From Actinomycetes bacterium (lineage in GTDB: Bacteria; Actinomycetota; Acidimicrobiia; Acidimicrobiales; Acidimicrobiaceae): a stretch of DNA of 8,224 nucleotides. The stretch spans positions 1 through 8,224 of the forward strand of contig JAKAOC010000086.1 in assembly GCA_021823385.1 (NCBI GenBank), written 5' to 3'. The notes under the pieces were generated by a model. It saw nothing but the letters and a program-made list of their open reading frames with translations, had not been told where the DNA came from and ran no database searches. Every line of letters starts with the position of its first letter. Position 1 is the stretch's first letter. Positions 5,736 to 8,224 of this stretch are shown here, piece after piece. Position numbers and translations under genes: made by a program.

Positions 5736-7257
5736 GCTTCAAGTGCTGGTCCTGCTGCCCGCTATCGCGGCGCTGGTGGCGGCCCTGATTCCCAAGAGTG
5801 CGCGGGGCAAGGCGGTCTATCCGCTGGCGATTGCCGTCTCGGTCGTGGAGGCGGTGCTGGCCATCGTTCTTGCGGTCCAGTTCAAGCCCGGAGTGGCCGG
5901 ATACCAGGGCGTCTCCTCGTACAACTGGATACCCACCTTTGGGATCTCCTGGCGGCTTGGTGTCGACGGCATCTCAATTTTTCTGGTAGTCCTTACCGCG
6001 ATCATCTTCCCGCTGGCGTTGCTGGGCGCCAAGGAAAAGGTGAACACTCATTCCTTCGCGGCCTGGATGCTCCTGCTCGAGGCGGCCTGCATGGGCAGCT
6101 TTGCCAGCTTGGACCTGTTCGCCTTCTTCGTCACCTTCGAGCTGACCCTCATCCCGACCTACTTCCTCATCGGGTCCTGGGGCTACGAGCGCGGCGGGGC
6201 GGCGGCCATCAAGTTTTTCGTTTATACATTCCTAGGATCCGCACTTCTCCTGGTGGGAATGCTGTCGCTGGTCTTCATCCACGACAGCCAGACTGGCGTG
6301 GTGACCTTCAACATCTCCCAGCTGGCGCACACCCATCTTTCCTCCACCACCGAGGACTGGCTCTTCCTTGCCTTCACGGCCGCCTTCGCGGTCAAGGCGC
6401 CGATCTTTCCCTTCCATACCTGGTCGCCGGACGCCTATAGACAGGCGCCGACAGCGGGAGTAGTGGTGCTGGCGGCCATCATGGCCAAGCTCGGCACATA
6501 CGGAATTCTGCGCTTTGACTTCACGCTTTTCCCCCGTGCGGTTGTGACTTTCGGGCCGCTCCTGCTCACCCTGGCGGTGATCGGAATCATCTACGGTGGC
6601 ATTGTCGCAGCGGCGGAGACCGATATCAAAAGGATGCTGGCGTACTCATCCCTCAGCCACATGGGCTTCATCGTGCTCGGCATCTTCGGCCTGAGCCGCG
6701 CAGGAGTGGCAGGCGGGGTGCTGCAGATGATCAACCACGGGGTGTACACCGCGGCGCTCTTCCTCCTGGTCGGCTACCTCTTTTATTCCACCAGGGCCTT
6801 CGATATGGATTCCCTGGGAGGGCTGCAGTCCCGTGCCCCGGTGTTGGCCGGCATATTTACGTTGTTCGTCATGTCGTCGATCGGGCTTCCGGGCCTGTCC
6901 GGTTTCGTGGGCGAGTTCCTGATCCTCGTTGGCGGTTTTTCGACTCACCGCTGGTGGGCGGTTGTGGGTACCTCCGGCGTTGTCATAGGCGCGGTTTACA
7001 TGCTCTGGGCTTATCAGAGGGTCTTCCACGGGACCCCGAAGGAGCCGGGCCTCATTCCGGAGGAGCGGGCGGTCGACCTTAAGCGGCCGCAGATCCTGGT
7101 GCTGGTCCCGCTCATCGTGATCGTGATAGCGCTCGGGGTTTATCCGCAGCCGATTCTCTCGCGCATAAGCCCGACAGTGGACGCCCTTGTCGCCCATGTC
7201 CAGGCGGCCCAGCCGGGCCCCTCTGCGGCTGCGCACGTCCAAACAGGAAGGAACTGA
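5725..7257 (+). CDS. nuoM: NADH-quinone oxidoreductase subunit M (NuoM), antiporter-like pump, TTG start
   Basis: NuoM is the middle antiporter-like proton-pumping subunit (510 aa, about 14 transmembrane segments). Key residues are E139 in FVTFELTLIPTYFL, K224 in AAFAVKAPIFPFHTWSPDAY, K255 in IMAKLGTYG and E397 in GFVGEFLIL, equivalent to E. coli E144, K234, K265 and E407. ETDIKRMLAYSSLSHMGF (298-315) and INHGVYTAALFLLVG (336-350) are canonical blocks. The C-terminal 20 residues are Ala/Gln/Pro-rich and hydrophilic. The start is TTG at 5725: an in-frame TAG at 5710-5712 excludes an upstream start, and TTG places a few residues before the first helix (VLVLLPAIAAL) as expected. GGTGGTGGA at 5714-5722 is the nearest Shine-Dalgarno-like match, at very short spacing. 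A GTG at 5743 is possible but would trim the helix. The 42-nt gap after nuoL is the largest in the operon. Confidence 0.95.
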   Translation: MSSELQVLVLLPAIAALVAALIPKSARGKAVYPLAIAVSVVEAVLAIVLAVQFKPGVAGYQGVSSYNWIPTFGISWRLGVDGISIFLVVLTAIIFPLALLGAKEKVNTHSFAAWMLLLEAACMGSFASLDLFAFFVTFELTLIPTYFLIGSWGYERGGAAAIKFFVYTFLGSALLLVGMLSLVFIHDSQTGVVTFNISQLAHTHLSSTTEDWLFLAFTAAFAVKAPIFPFHTWSPDAYRQAPTAGVVVLAAIMAKLGTYGILRFDFTLFPRAVVTFGPLLLTLAVIGIIYGGIVAAAETDIKRMLAYSSLSHMGFIVLGIFGLSRAGVAGGVLQMINHGVYTAALFLLVGYLFYSTRAFDMDSLGGLQSRAPVLAGIFTLFVMSSIGLPGLSGFVGEFLILVGGFSTHRWWAVVGTSGVVIGAVYMLWAYQRVFHGTPKEPGLIPEERAVDLKRPQILVLVPLIVIVIALGVYPQPILSRISPTVDALVAHVQAAQPGPSAAAHVQTGRN

Positions 7258-7264
7258 GGCTCAC

Positions 7265-8224
7265 ATGGAGCACCTATTGGCAGCGATCGCCACCGGACCG
7301 GCGATCACCTTCCCGACCATCTCCTACAAGGCGATCGGCCCGGAAATTATCCTCGTGGTCGGGGCGCTGGTGGTCATGCTTACCACCTCACTCTTCCCCT
7401 CGACACGCGGCACCCGGACCCCTTCGGTGCTGGCTGCGTTGACGGCCCTGCTTGCCTTCGCCGATTCAGCGACCATGTGGGCGAATTTCACGGAACATGG
7501 GGCGTATAGGGCGATCGCCTCCTCGATCACCATCGACGGTTTTGCCGTCTTCCTGCTGGTGACCATTTCAGCCACTACATTCATGGGCACGCTTCTCGGC
7601 TCGGCCTATCTGTCCGAGGGTCGCTTCGGCACAGGCGAGTTCCAGGGCCTTCTCCTGCTCTCGGCGACGGGCGCCATGCTTCTTGCGAGCGCCGGAGATC
7701 TGATCGTGATCTTCCTGGGGCTCGAGATCCTTTCGATCGCCCTCTACGTGCTGGCGGGCTTCGAGAAGCGCTCGACCGCTTCCGGGGAGGCTGGCCTCAA
7801 GTATTTCGTCCTCGGCGGTTTCTCTTCCGCGCTCTTCCTCTACGGCATCGCCCTCACCTACGGTGCCACGGGATCCACCAACATCGCCAAGATCGCAGGC
7901 TTCCTCGCCTCTAACACCATCACCGCAAACGGTGTGCTGCTGGCGGGGATGGCCCTCCTTATCGTGGGCCTGGCCTTCAAGGTCGCGGCCGTCCCGTTCC
8001 ACCTCTGGACGCCCGACGTCTACCAGGGGTCGCCGTCGGCGTCGGTGGGATACATGGCGGCAGCTGCCAAGGCCGCCGGCTTCGCGGGGCTGCTTCGGAT
8101 TTTGGTTTCGGCCTTCCCCACCCTTCGCCTTGACTGGCAGCCCATCATCTGGGCTCTTGCCGCCCTGACGCTGGTGGTTGGCGCCGTCCTTGCGGTGGTG
8201 CAGAACGACCTGAAGCGCATGAGA
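7265..8224 (+). CDS. nuoN: NADH-quinone oxidoreductase subunit N (NuoN), N-terminal 320 residues; 3' end outside window
   Basis: NuoN is the antiporter-like pumping subunit closest to NuoK. The frame is open from ATG 7265 to the last base (exactly 320 codons) without a stop, so the gene runs beyond the window; the family is about 480-530 aa. Visible functional residues are E154 in FLGLEILSIALYVL, K179 in GLKYFVLGGFSSALFLYG, K239 in VGLAFKVAAVPFHLWTPDVY and K269 in AAAAKAAGFAGLLR; the first, third and fourth match E. coli E133, K217 and K247. The block QNDLKRM at the very end leads into the usual AYSS motif. About nine or ten hydrophobic segments are visible, the first at about 25-43. The start has GAGG at 7256-7259, five bases upstream, overlapping the nuoM stop, and AGGAAGGA at 7245-7252 further up. 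Seven bases separate it from nuoM, so it is the next gene of the same operon. Confidence 0.96.
   Translation, partial: MEHLLAAIATGPAITFPTISYKAIGPEIILVVGALVVMLTTSLFPSTRGTRTPSVLAALTALLAFADSATMWANFTEHGAYRAIASSITIDGFAVFLLVTISATTFMGTLLGSAYLSEGRFGTGEFQGLLLLSATGAMLLASAGDLIVIFLGLEILSIALYVLAGFEKRSTASGEAGLKYFVLGGFSSALFLYGIALTYGATGSTNIAKIAGFLASNTITANGVLLAGMALLIVGLAFKVAAVPFHLWTPDVYQGSPSASVGYMAAAAKAAGFAGLLRILVSAFPTLRLDWQPIIWALAALTLVVGAVLAVVQNDLKRMR

Noticed and set aside
3784..8224. Similarity among NuoL, NuoM and NuoN (for example D.KR/K.LAYS..S..G blocks) as a possible repeat
   Set aside because: These three subunits are known ancient paralogues of Mrp-type antiporters; the resemblance is at protein level and explained by family history.

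Overview
The window is one uninterrupted stretch of a respiratory complex I (NDH-1, H+-translocating NADH:quinone oxidoreductase) operon. Every gene is on the + strand, in the canonical order nuoG (3' part) - nuoH - nuoI - nuoJ - nuoK - nuoL - nuoM - nuoN (5' part). All eight reading frames are intact apart from the two cut by the window edges. nuoN has no stop inside the window, but it is clearly real and fills the last 960 bases.

The DNA is GC-rich with a strong preference for G/C in third codon positions. This is why many long out-of-frame and antisense ORFs appear. The proteins look actinobacterial. NuoH has a C-terminal extension with an extra membrane helix. NuoI has the RFHGRH.LNR block before the first cluster and a long acidic, Trp-containing tail. 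NuoG retains a MopB-type C-terminal domain. From memory of family sequences, the NuoI resembles Acidimicrobiia-type proteins most. That placement is inference, not a search result.

Layout: 1-980 is the NuoG C-terminal half (peripheral arm). 980-2188 is NuoH (quinone site, junction of the arms). 2195-2878 is NuoI (two 4Fe-4S clusters, N6a/N6b). 2878-3480 is NuoJ, 3477-3782 NuoK, 3784-5682 NuoL, 5725-7257 NuoM and 7265-8224 NuoN (membrane arm and proton-pumping modules). Junctions are tight: TGATG at G/H and I/J, GTGA at J/K, a 1-nt gap at K/L, 6 nt at H/I and 7 nt at M/N. The single larger gap is 42 nt at L/M. No stretch over 300 bases lacks a gene. I see no promoter, terminator, RNA gene, mobile element or CRISPR.

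Electrons from NADH pass through the Fe-S chain of the peripheral arm (NuoG, then NuoI) to quinone at the NuoH interface. Conformational and electrostatic coupling through NuoH/J/K drives proton translocation in the antiporter-like NuoL, NuoM and NuoN. All key Glu and Lys residues I checked are present, so the complex is predicted to be functional.

This is essentially ordinary core metabolism, and I found no new system. The most unusual sequence-level signal is at two junctions, H/I and L/M. There the upstream stop codon overlaps an ATG that opens a very short ORF (6 and 17 codons), which ends just inside the next gene in another frame. This arrangement could be a reinitiation relay coupling translation. 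The start of the 17-codon ORF also resembles the start of nuoI (13 of 14 bases).
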